A DNA stretch of 21,823 nt from Lachnospiraceae bacterium (GTDB lineage Bacteria > Bacillota_A > Clostridia > Lachnospirales > Lachnospiraceae): positions 1 through 21,823 of the forward strand of contig SFGN01000080.1 of the NCBI GenBank assembly GCA_004556565.1. Reading direction: 5' to 3'. Positions 14,653 through 20,708 of the stretch are shown here, one piece after another. Each line of letters starts with the position of its first letter. The stretch's first letter is position 1. The notes under the pieces are model-generated. The model ran no database searches and had not been told where the DNA came from. It saw only the letters and a list, made by a program, of their open reading frames with translations. The translations under genes and the position numbers were made by a program.

Positions 14653-14841
14653 ATGGAAAACAAATTTATGCGAGTAGAAGAAGTTGCGGAAGTCCTCGAA
14701 GTTTCAACTTCATTCGCCTATAAGGTCATAAGACAGTTGAACGATGAGTTAAAAGCTAAAGGCTTCATAACAATCGCAGGGCGTATCAACCGAGAGTATT
14801 TCTACGAAAGACTTTATCACAATGGAAAGGTGGTGATATAA
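14653..14841 (+). CDS. xis: Excisionase-like small HTH protein, element 2
   Basis: This 62-aa winged-helix protein has the HTH pattern MRVEEVAEVLEVSTSFAYKV and the wing IAGRINREYF. It corresponds to the 65-aa protein at the start of the window. The ribosome binding site AAGGAAG precedes ATG 14653. It ends immediately before the integrase ATG (TAAATG), so the two are likely coupled. Its predicted role is to assist integrase-driven excision. It is transcribed from the strong promoter at 14421-14449 and is probably repressed by the divergent XRE protein. Confidence 0.85.
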   Translation: MENKFMRVEEVAEVLEVSTSFAYKVIRQLNDELKAKGFITIAGRINREYFYERLYHNGKVVI

Positions 14842-15927
14842 ATGCCGGTATACAAGAGCGACAACGGCACTTGGTATGTCCTTACCCGATATTTAGATTG
14901 GAAGGGCGAACGCAAGCAGAAATGCAAGCGAGGATTTGAAACAAGAAAAGAAGCAGTCGAATGGGAGCGTACCTTTCAGCAGCAGAACGCCGCCGATATG
15001 GATATGACCTTTGAAGCCTTCTTTGAGCTTTATGCAAACGATATTAAGCCCCGCTTGAAAGAAAACACTTGGCTGACCAAAGAGCATATCGTGGAAACCA
15101 AGATTATGCCTTACTTTGCAAAGCGAATTATCAGCGAGATAACCACGAAGGATGTTATGGCGTGGCAGAATGAACTGCTTGCCTACCGTGACGAAAACCG
15201 CAAGCCATATTCGCAGACCTATCTCAAGACCGTCCACAATCAACTCAGCGCCATTTTTAACCACGCTGTCAGACACTATGACCTTCGTTCCAACCCCGCT
15301 TCCAAAGCCGGAAATATGGGCACAGAGGAACGCAAGGAAATGAAGTTTTGGACAAAAGACGAGTATAAAAAGTTTGCGGATGAAATGATGGACAAACCCG
15401 TTTCCTACTATGCTTTTGAGGTTTTATATTGGTGCGGCATCCGTGAAGGCGAACTGTTGGCATTAACCCCTGCCGATTTCGATTTTGTAAAAGGTACGCT
15501 TACCATTAACAAATCCTATCAGCGTTTGAAAGGGCGGGATGTGATTACCACACCTAAAACCAAGAAAAGCAACCGTACCATTAAAATGCCGCAGTTTCTT
15601 TGTGAAGAAATGCAGGATTATCTCGGTATGCTCTACGGCGTGGGCAAAAAAGACCGCATTTTCAATATCTCAAAGCATTATTTGAGCAGAGAGATGGAGC
15701 GTGGCTCAAAAGCCGCAGGGGTAAAGCGTATTCGTATTCACGATCTCAGACACAGCCATATTTCCCTTTTAATTGATATGGGATTTTCGGCGGTGGCAAT
15801 CGCTGACCGTGTAGGACACGAAAGCATTGAGATAACCTACCGATACGCACATCTGTTTCCATCAAAGCAAGTGGAAATGGCAAAGAAATTAGATTATGAA
15901 AGGATGGATATAACCAATGTCTGCTAA
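14842..15927 (+). CDS. int: Tyrosine recombinase / site-specific integrase, element 2
   Basis: This 361-aa integrase has the same domain order as the element 1 enzyme. Catalytic residues visible are Arg201 in GIREGE, Lys in TPKTKKSNR, HDLRHSH, VGHES and Tyr in RYAHLF. It should catalyse integration and excision of element 2. Similarity to the first integrase is very high in the catalytic half, including YWCGIREGELLALTPADFDF in both, so the two elements may use the same or similar att sites. That would explain why they lie in tandem. It has an intact frame and overlaps the mobC-like gene by 11 bases. Confidence 0.95.
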   Translation: MPVYKSDNGTWYVLTRYLDWKGERKQKCKRGFETRKEAVEWERTFQQQNAADMDMTFEAFFELYANDIKPRLKENTWLTKEHIVETKIMPYFAKRIISEITTKDVMAWQNELLAYRDENRKPYSQTYLKTVHNQLSAIFNHAVRHYDLRSNPASKAGNMGTEERKEMKFWTKDEYKKFADEMMDKPVSYYAFEVLYWCGIREGELLALTPADFDFVKGTLTINKSYQRLKGRDVITTPKTKKSNRTIKMPQFLCEEMQDYLGMLYGVGKKDRIFNISKHYLSREMERGSKAAGVKRIRIHDLRHSHISLLIDMGFSAVAIADRVGHESIEITYRYAHLFPSKQVEMAKKLDYERMDITNVC

Positions 15928-16252
15928 AAATCTTGACCGTCACAACCGTTGGAGAAGCAAAACTGTTGCTTTCCGTATGTCTCCCGAAGAAGCCGATCAG
16001 CTCGATACGAACGTAAGGCTGTCGGGACTGACTAAACAAGACTACCTTTGTTCTCGCTCCTTGCAGCAGGAGATAACGGTAGTCGGTAATCCGAGAGTGT
16101 ATAAGGCACTTCGCAATGAGCTTGCCGCTGTTCTTTCAGAACTGAAGCGTATCGAAAGCGGCGGCAACGTAACCGATGAACTGCTCGACACCATTGAGCA
16201 GATAAACACCACCTTATATGGAATGAAAGGAGACGGCGGCGTTGGCGTATAA
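15917..16252 (+). CDS. MobC-like relaxosome accessory protein, element 2
   Basis: This 111-aa protein is the orthologue of 1502-1837. It has the ribbon-helix-helix-like NKTVAFR-type start (SKTVAFRMSPEEADQLD), LSGLTKQDYL, GNPRVYKALRNEL and a C-terminal helical tail. It presumably binds oriT with the relaxase. It starts inside the 3' end of int and its stop overlaps the small TTG-start ORF at 16242, indicating coupled translation. The assignment is by family resemblance and context. Confidence 0.75.
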   Translation: MSAKNLDRHNRWRSKTVAFRMSPEEADQLDTNVRLSGLTKQDYLCSRSLQQEITVVGNPRVYKALRNELAAVLSELKRIESGGNVTDELLDTIEQINTTLYGMKGDGGVGV

Positions 16253-16373
16253 AACCGAAAAGACTGTTCCCAATGTATCTGTTGGCGCAGATACGGAACA
16301 GTCTTCTCAAAAATGTACTGTCCTTATTATAACCGACTTCTCCTTCAATTTCAATAGTTTTGATGAAAATTGA
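16242..16373 (+). CDS. 43-codon ORF, likely leftover 5' end of an older repA gene
   Basis: This short frame can start at TTG 16242 with AAAGGAG upstream and overlaps the mobC-like stop. It encodes TEKTVPNVSVGAD and ends NSFDEN. It parallels the first about 35 residues of the element 1 repA product, which has KKETTVPDTSVGADDGQ and ends this section with SAFDEEINGDF. Here a stop codon follows, and two bases later the AGGAGG of a different RepA-like gene begins. Either it is a remnant left when repA was swapped, or a short leader peptide controlling the next gene. Not known to be translated. Confidence 0.5.
   Translation: MAYKTEKTVPNVSVGADTEQSSQKCTVLIITDFSFNFNSFDEN
16260..16305 (+). other. Long hairpin with TTGGCG loop, element 2
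   Basis: AAGACTGTTCC (16260-16270) pairs perfectly with GGAACAGTCTT (16295-16305), and GTATCTG (16275-16281) pairs with CAGATAC (16288-16294) around TTGGCG, with CAAT bulged on the left. The loop and adjacent stem are identical to those at 1871-1886 in element 1, while the outer stem differs yet still pairs. No T-run follows. It lies within the 43-codon ORF. Confidence 0.6.
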
Positions 16374-16388
16374 AAGGAGGTAATGCCT

Positions 16389-17363
16389 ATGGCAGAACTT
16401 AAAATCATCAGTATGGATGAGGTTGCCGTCGAGGAAGTGGAATGGTTGTGGTATCCCTATATCCCATACGGGAAACTGACAATCATTCACGGTGACGGCG
16501 GCGAAGGTAAAACAACCTTGATTTTGCGGTTGGCGGCGCTGTTGTCGAGGGGAGAAAAACTTCCCTGCGACGATACCGCACGTGAGCCGATCAAAATCAT
16601 CTATCAGACCGCAGAGGATGGACTTGGTGATACCATCAAGCCCCGCCTGCTTGCAGGCAATGCGGACTGCTCACAGATTAAGGTGATAGACGAATCCGAA
16701 GCGGCGCTTACAATGCTTGACGAGCGTGTAGAAAAGGCTATTGCTGAAACGGGAGCAAGGGTAATTATCTTGGATCCGATGCAGGCGTATATCGGCGCTA
16801 AGGTCGATATGAACCGAGCGAACGAAGTCAGAAATATTCTCTCCCAACTTGGCAGGATCGCAGAGAAATATCGCTGTGCGATTATCCTTGTAGGGCATTT
16901 GAACAAGGCGCAGGGTAATAAATCCAATTATAGAGGTCTTGGCTCTATTGACTTTCAAGCAACGGCACGAAGCGTCCTTGTGGTCGGCAGAGTAAAGGAC
17001 AAGCCGGAGGTGCGTGTGGCAGCACATCAAAAGTCATCACTTGCACCGGAAGGTAAACCTATTGCCTTTGAACTGAGCGAAGCAAACGGGTTTCGATGGC
17101 TCGGTCATTATGATATTTCTATCGACGATCTTCTCAGCGGTGTTAGTCGTGAGAAGAAATCCGATATGGCTGAAAGCCTCATCGTTGACTGCCTTTCCGA
17201 TGGGAAGTATCCGCAACAAATCGTGCTGCAGAAAGCACAGCGTTTGGGTATCTCCAAACGAGTGCTTGACGAAGCGAAGAAAACGCTGAGGGTGCGGTCT
17301 GTTAAGGAAGGCAGTCAATGGTATTGGGAACTACCCGATGAAAAAGAAGCAGGCAACTTTTAA
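16389..17363 (+). CDS. RepA-like AAA ATPase, element 2
   Basis: This 324-aa RecA-fold ATPase of the AAA_25/RepA group has Walker A GDGGEGKT (about residues 37-44), Walker B VIILDPMQ, the helicase-like segment AIILVGHLNKAQG, and a C-terminal winged-helix-like region (ADIVDCLSDGKYP-type stretch; CLSDGKYPQQIVLQKAQRLG). It is a hexameric-helicase-like protein expected to act in element replication or processing after transfer. It is only distantly related to the broken repA of element 1. I chose ATG 16389, eight bases after AGGAGG (16375-16380) in the GCCTATGG context; ATG 16383 is too close to the site. A palindrome follows seven bases after the stop. Confidence 0.88.
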   Translation: MAELKIISMDEVAVEEVEWLWYPYIPYGKLTIIHGDGGEGKTTLILRLAALLSRGEKLPCDDTAREPIKIIYQTAEDGLGDTIKPRLLAGNADCSQIKVIDESEAALTMLDERVEKAIAETGARVIILDPMQAYIGAKVDMNRANEVRNILSQLGRIAEKYRCAIILVGHLNKAQGNKSNYRGLGSIDFQATARSVLVVGRVKDKPEVRVAAHQKSSLAPEGKPIAFELSEANGFRWLGHYDISIDDLLSGVSREKKSDMAESLIVDCLSDGKYPQQIVLQKAQRLGISKRVLDEAKKTLRVRSVKEGSQWYWELPDEKEAGNF

Positions 17364-17369
17364 GGTTGC

Positions 17370-17415
17370 AACATTGCAAAGGTGCGGGACTTTCGCAATC
17401 TTGCAATGTTCTTTT
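17370..17415 (+). terminator. Hairpin after the RepA-like gene, element 2
   Basis: AACATTGCAA (17370-17379) pairs perfectly with TTGCAATGTT (17401-17410), with an inner TGCG/CGCA, and CTTTTT follows. It reads as a modest rho-independent terminator directly after the ATPase gene. The 21-base loop is long, so an origin or regulatory role is an alternative. Confidence 0.6.
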
Positions 17416-17448
17416 TCGGGTGGTAGTGAGCAATACGAAAGTTTCGGC

Positions 17449-17525
17449 GGGGTGCAGGGTGCCATTTTCAAAGGGCAGCTCTGCTGGGTGCTTACCGCAG
17501 TAAGCAGGGCAACGCCCTACACCCC
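17449..17525 (+). other. Inverted repeats at the left of oriT, element 2
   Basis: GGGGTG (17449-17454) with AGGG (17456-17459) can pair with CCCT (17515-17518) and CACCCC (17520-17525). Inside lies a tight hairpin TGCTTAC-CGCA-GTAAGCA (17489-17506). The CGCA-loop hairpin has a counterpart at 3500-3515 in element 1 (GGCTTC-CGCA-GAAGCC), where the stem differs by a compensated pair. Part of the likely transfer origin. Confidence 0.5.
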
Positions 17526-17530
17526 CCCTC

Positions 17531-17619
17531 GGAGAGCCCACGACATCTTTGCAGCAGAATTGCTGAAAGTGTCATAGTGGGTTACACACTTTGAAAAAGT
17601 TGTGTAACAGCGGCTCTCC
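17531..17619 (+). other. oriT: Candidate oriT / three-way-junction structure, element 2
   Basis: The outer stem is GGAGAG(CC) (17531-17538) with (GG)CTCTCC (17612-17619). Stem A is CCCAC (17537-17541) plus GACA-T-CTTT with AAAG-TGTC (17566-17573), the ATA bulge and GTGGG (17577-17581), extended at the tip by CAGC/GCTG (17552-17555, 17562-17565). Stem B is GTTACACACTTT (17581-17592) with AAAGTTGTGTAAC (17596-17608). The relaxase gene starts 31 bases downstream. Conserved blocks with element 1 are CGGAGAGCCCACGA and TCATAGTGGGTTA; the stem bases between them differ but keep pairing. Candidate relaxase target site or structured RNA. Confidence 0.65.
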
Positions 17620-17650
17620 AAAATTTCGCCTATGGAAAGGAAGTGAGAAG

Positions 17651-18904
17651 ATGGCGAAGGAAAATTTTAGTGTCGCTCGTGTGGAAACCCGAACGAGAGC
17701 ATCTGTCGGCAAGTTTGAGCGACACATTGAACGCAAAAACGAGAGTTATGAAAATATGAACGTTGACCTCTCCCGTACCCCGATGAACGTTAGCTTTAAG
17801 GGTTGCGGTGAGCTGACCTATAATGAATATCTCGACCAAATGATTGCCGCAGAAACGGTATCGCTGAAAGGCTTGAAACCCGATGCGAAGGTCTTTGACG
17901 AGATGATTATGGATGTCAACACCGAGTATTTTGAGAAGAACGGCGGCTATGATTTTGCTTGCAGATTCTATGAAGAAGCGTTCCGCTTTGCAGAAAAAAT
18001 ATACGGCAAGGACAATATTATTTCAGCCGTAATGCACGCTGACGAGCTGAACGTAGCAATGACCGAGAAATACGGCAGACCGATTTATCACTACCATTTG
18101 CACATTATGGCATTGCCGGTGGTGGATAAAGAAGTCCGTTGGTCAAAGCGGTGCAAGAGCCCCGAACTTGTGGGAACGGTCAAAGAGGTCATTCATCAAG
18201 TAAGCCATTCAAAGAAATGGCGTTCCGAAAAAGCACTTGACGAAGATGGAAATCCCATCCTCAACAGCAAAGGGAAACAAGTTTATCACGCTTCCTACAG
18301 CGTTCTGCAAGACAAATTTTATGAGCATATGCAGAGTGCAGGCTTTGACGGTTTCAGCCGTGGAGAGCGTGGCAGCACCGCTGAAAATCTCACCTCGCTC
18401 GAACACAAGATTAAGCAGGATCAAAAGCGGCTGTCCGATCTGCAAGAGAAAATTGCCGATGTGCAAGTGCGTTATGATGATAAGAAAACCGCTTCAATGA
18501 CTTTTATGGAGATAGACAATTCCGGCAAAAAATCTCTCACAGGCAAATACACCGTGTCGGCAGAGGACTATCAGAAGCTGACTTCTCTTGCGAAGCGTAG
18601 CTACTCGGCAGAGTCCGAGGTGCGAAAATTGCAAGACCAAAACCGATATTTGTCACGGCAGATATGGTCGTTACAATCGGAAGTTTCTCGGCTGAAGGAA
18701 GCGTTATCTGAGCTGACCGAGAAGTGCCGCCCGTATCTTGAAGCATTGAAGGCTGCACCGAAAGCGGTTAAGGAATTTATAGATGGTATTCTTGAACGCT
18801 TTAAGAAGCAGGAAAAGAGCATTATGTATGAGCCGATTCCTGCACCCAAAAATCAACCCCAAGAGCGTGGGCAACGCTCAAAAAATAGAAATTATGAAAG
18901 GTAG
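17651..18904 (+). CDS. MobV/Pre-type relaxase, element 2
   Basis: This 417-aa relaxase has the complete MobV motif III: VMHADELN followed by YHYHLHI with His147, His149 and His151, the expected metal ligands. The N-terminal half (about residues 1-245) is the nicking domain. The C-terminal half (about 255-385) is a coiled coil that ends in a Gln/Arg-rich tail. It would nick at the adjacent oriT and be mobilised by a helper conjugative element, since no type IV secretion genes are present. I chose ATG 17651, preceded by GGAAGTGAGAAG; a longer frame to 17591 would run into the oriT structure. It is followed nine bases later by tnpV. Confidence 0.93.
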   Translation: MAKENFSVARVETRTRASVGKFERHIERKNESYENMNVDLSRTPMNVSFKGCGELTYNEYLDQMIAAETVSLKGLKPDAKVFDEMIMDVNTEYFEKNGGYDFACRFYEEAFRFAEKIYGKDNIISAVMHADELNVAMTEKYGRPIYHYHLHIMALPVVDKEVRWSKRCKSPELVGTVKEVIHQVSHSKKWRSEKALDEDGNPILNSKGKQVYHASYSVLQDKFYEHMQSAGFDGFSRGERGSTAENLTSLEHKIKQDQKRLSDLQEKIADVQVRYDDKKTASMTFMEIDNSGKKSLTGKYTVSAEDYQKLTSLAKRSYSAESEVRKLQDQNRYLSRQIWSLQSEVSRLKEALSELTEKCRPYLEALKAAPKAVKEFIDGILERFKKQEKSIMYEPIPAPKNQPQERGQRSKNRNYER

Positions 18905-18913
18905 GAACACACA

Positions 18914-19291
18914 ATGAAACAGCATTTCACAGACGAAAGAACGGGCATCCGCTACACTTTGCAGGGCGATTATTATCTGCCCGATCTGCAATTACCACAC
19001 GAAAAAGAAACCGAAATCGGCTTATGGGGACAGCGGCGATTGCGGCATTTGAAGCAAAACCGAAAGGTTTTATACACCAATTTGCTCACCACCGGAAAAC
19101 TCAATGACCACCTTACCGAGATCGACAAGCAGGCAGAGGATATGTTTCTTAGGCTTGTAAAGGAGATGGCAGAGCGTGAGGGAGTTACCGAAAAACTTAA
19201 AGCGGATAATCAAATGGAGTGGGTTGGTCGTATGAATAATATTCATAGCAGAGCAACGGAAATTGTAAATGCAGAATTGATATTCGCATAA
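18914..19291 (+). CDS. tnpV: TnpV-like transposon-encoded protein
   Basis: This 125-aa protein starts MKQHFTDERTGIRYTLQGDYYLPDL and contains GLWGQRRLRHLKQ and MNNIHSRATEIVNAELIFA, the pattern of TnpV proteins named from the Tn4451 group of clostridial mobilizable transposons. It is small, soluble and charged, and its function is not established. It is co-oriented nine bases after the relaxase gene with a good ribosome binding site (GGTAGGAA). Its final codons (ELIFA-stop) are duplicated 900 bases downstream, at the far side of the XRE-DUF4180 module. Confidence 0.85.
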   Translation: MKQHFTDERTGIRYTLQGDYYLPDLQLPHEKETEIGLWGQRRLRHLKQNRKVLYTNLLTTGKLNDHLTEIDKQAEDMFLRLVKEMAEREGVTEKLKADNQMEWVGRMNNIHSRATEIVNAELIFA

Positions 19292-19326
19292 CGTCAGCGG
19301 CGGCAGGGAGATAAAAATCCCTGCCG
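19271..19326 (+). repeat. Direct repeat copy A: tnpV 3' end plus terminator hairpin
   Basis: The segment covers the last codons of tnpV and a hairpin CGGCAGGGA/TCCCTGCCG. It matches 20171-20228 with only a few differences over the first 40 bases (offset exactly 900). This copy has the full left terminator arm GCGGCGGCAG but lacks the matching right arm and T-run. Confidence 0.85.
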
Positions 19327-19343
19327 TTAATTCATTATGCGTA

Positions 19344-19372
19344 TTGACAATAATGTAAATTTCGTATATAAT
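19344..19372 (+). promoter_or_regulatory. Consensus promoter of the XRE-DUF4180 module
   Basis: TTGACA (19344-19349), a 17-base spacer and TATAAT (19367-19372) are a perfect sigma-A promoter 31 bases before the XRE gene. The module therefore has its own strong promoter. Confidence 0.85.
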
Positions 19373-19403
19373 ATTTATATTATCACGATTATGGGAGAAT
19401 ATT

Positions 19404-19808
19404 ATGGAAAAGAAACCTGCCATTGTTGCACATAGATTGACCGAGCTGAGAGAAGGGATACACGTCTCACAAGCAAGGCTTGCGGCTGTTTTTGATTTAG
19501 ATCAGCCTGCCATCTTTCGCTATGAAAACGCTCAATCCTTTCCGCCTTACGGTGTGTTGATGAAGTATGCGGATTTTTTCAATGTATCGTTGGATTATAT
19601 TTTCGGAAGATGTGACGAGCCGCATGGACAGTTGTACGATGCTCAGCCGAAGCCGTTAGAGGACACGCAATTATCATCGTTTCTTTCGATGTGCTTTGAT
19701 CCGTCATCGTCGGCTAATGCAAAATTGAAAGAGGCGGTTCGCAGGATATTGCAGGAGGAAACTGCCAATCGTGAAATAACAAATGGAGAAACAGAAAATG
19801 AATGTTGA
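19404..19808 (+). CDS. XRE-family transcriptional regulator
   Basis: This 134-aa protein has an N-terminal Cro/CI helix-turn-helix (residues about 8-65: RLTELREGIHVSQARLAAVF... IFRYENAQSFPPYGVL, then FFNVSLDYIFGRCDEP, a typical end of this HTH class). A helical C-terminal part of unknown role follows, with SSFLSMCFDPSSSANAKLKEAVRRIL. It starts at ATG 19404 after GGGAG and overlaps the DUF4180 gene by 11 bases. It probably regulates its own two-gene operon. Target and signal are unknown. Confidence 0.88.
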   Translation: MEKKPAIVAHRLTELREGIHVSQARLAAVFDLDQPAIFRYENAQSFPPYGVLMKYADFFNVSLDYIFGRCDEPHGQLYDAQPKPLEDTQLSSFLSMCFDPSSSANAKLKEAVRRILQEETANREITNGETENEC

Positions 19809-20160
19809 GAAATTTATAAGAAATGAAAAAACGGTTGCCGTGATCACGGGAGCTGAAAAAGTATTGACCGATGTGCAATCGGCACTTGACCTCATTATGA
19901 CCGCTAAATATGAGGTAGGCACAAATCTGATTGCCATTGAAAAAAGTGCCGTAGCCGATGACTTCTTTATCCTTAGTCGAGGTCTTGCGGGCGAGATGCT
20001 CGAAAAATTCATCACCTATCAAGCAAAACTCGCCATCTTCGGAGATTATTCTCACTATACAAGCAAGCCGCTGAAGGATTTTATTTACGAGAGTAATAAA
20101 GGCAAGGATGTGTTCTTTGTTGCTACGCAGGATGAGGCACTTGAAAGGTTGACGAGATAA
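19798..20160 (+). CDS. DUF4180 domain protein
   Basis: This 120-aa protein matches the DUF4180 family as I remember it: TDVQSALDLIMTAKYE, KSAVADDFFILSRGLAGE, KFITYQAKLAIFGDYS and KDFIYESNKGKDVFFVAT cover almost its whole length. The family's function is unknown. It is alpha/beta-like and soluble, with no signal peptide. I prefer ATG 19798, nine bases after GGAG, over ATG 19783; both are in frame. It is translationally coupled to the XRE regulator gene. The pair is bracketed by duplicated tnpV ends, so it behaves like an inserted cassette. Confidence 0.82.
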   Translation: MNVEKFIRNEKTVAVITGAEKVLTDVQSALDLIMTAKYEVGTNLIAIEKSAVADDFFILSRGLAGEMLEKFITYQAKLAIFGDYSHYTSKPLKDFIYESNKGKDVFFVATQDEALERLTR

Positions 20161-20170
20161 TTGTCAATAA

Positions 20171-20240
20171 GCAAAATTGATATTCGCATAACGTCAGTGA
20201 CGGCAGGGAGAATAAAATTTCTCTGCCGCCGCTTCTTTTT
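20171..20240 (+). repeat. Direct repeat copy B: truncated tnpV end and terminator with T-run
   Basis: This segment repeats the last codons of tnpV (AAATTGATATTCGCATAA) without the rest of the gene, then CGGCAGGGAGA pairing imperfectly with TTTCTCTGCCG, then CCGCTTC and eight Ts. It serves as an intrinsic terminator for the XRE-DUF4180 operon. Its right arm CTGCCGCCGC complements the left arm GCGGCGGCAG of copy A better than its own left side, suggesting the two copies came from one split terminator. Confidence 0.8.
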
Positions 20241-20254
20241 TTTTGCAAAACCTA

Positions 20255-20299
20255 TTGACAAACATCTATGTATTGCATATAATACATATAGATGATTGT
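20255..20299 (+). promoter_or_regulatory. ArsR-operon promoter and operator
   Basis: TTGACA (20255-20260), a 17-base spacer and TATAAT (20278-20283) form a perfect sigma-A promoter. A large imperfect dyad covers it: GACAA-A-CATCTATGTATT on the left and AATACATATAGATG-A-TTGTC on the right (20257-20274 and 20281-20299). This is the kind of operator an ArsR/SmtB repressor would occupy, blocking polymerase until metalloid binds. Confidence 0.8.
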
Positions 20300-20317
20300 C
20301 TATTGGAGGTGTTTCGG

Positions 20318-20599
20318 ATGGATGAAAAAAAGATGGCGTTGATCTTCAAAGCATTTTGCGATGAAAACCGTATCCGCATTTTGAAAATGCTCCGAAGCGG
20401 CGAAAAGTGTGCTTGTAAAATGCTTGATGAACTCAATGTAACACAGCCTACGCTGTCCCATCATATGAAAATTCTTTGTGACTCCGGTATTGTGCTTGGT
20501 CGCAAAGAAGGTAAGTGGATGTATTATTCCATTTCGGCAGAAGGGGCGAAAGTCGCTGCGGATTGTATAAAGGAGTTAACATCCGCCCCAAAGGGATAA
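20318..20599 (+). CDS. arsR: ArsR/SmtB-family metalloregulator
   Basis: This 93-aa winged-helix repressor has the ArsR HTH pattern LNVTQPTLSHHMKILCDSGIV and wing GRKEGKWMYYSI. A Cys pair (GEKCACKML) in the position of the ArsR ELCVCDL box is a likely As(III)/Sb(III) ligand site. I chose ATG 20318, preceded by GGAGG; upstream in-frame starts fall inside the promoter. It precedes an ArsP-like permease gene and should repress both from the dyad at 20257-20299. Confidence 0.92.
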   Translation: MDEKKMALIFKAFCDENRIRILKMLRSGEKCACKMLDELNVTQPTLSHHMKILCDSGIVLGRKEGKWMYYSISAEGAKVAADCIKELTSAPKG

Positions 20600-20708
20600 C
20601 AAGTCGTGATGTGAAAAGCAGGAAGTCCAATCTTTTCCGCACGACTTCCTTTAACACCTATATATAGACACATCTCAATATATTTATGTATGAAAGGAGC
20701 TTTTTCTT
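20600..20708 (+). other. arsR-arsP intergenic hairpin
   Basis: AAGTCGTG (20601-20608) pairs with CACGACTT (20640-20647), with inner GTGAAAAG/CTTTTCCGC pairing. It lacks a clean T-run and may attenuate or process the transcript between arsR and the permease gene. An AT-rich stretch and AAAGGAG lead into the permease start. Confidence 0.45.
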
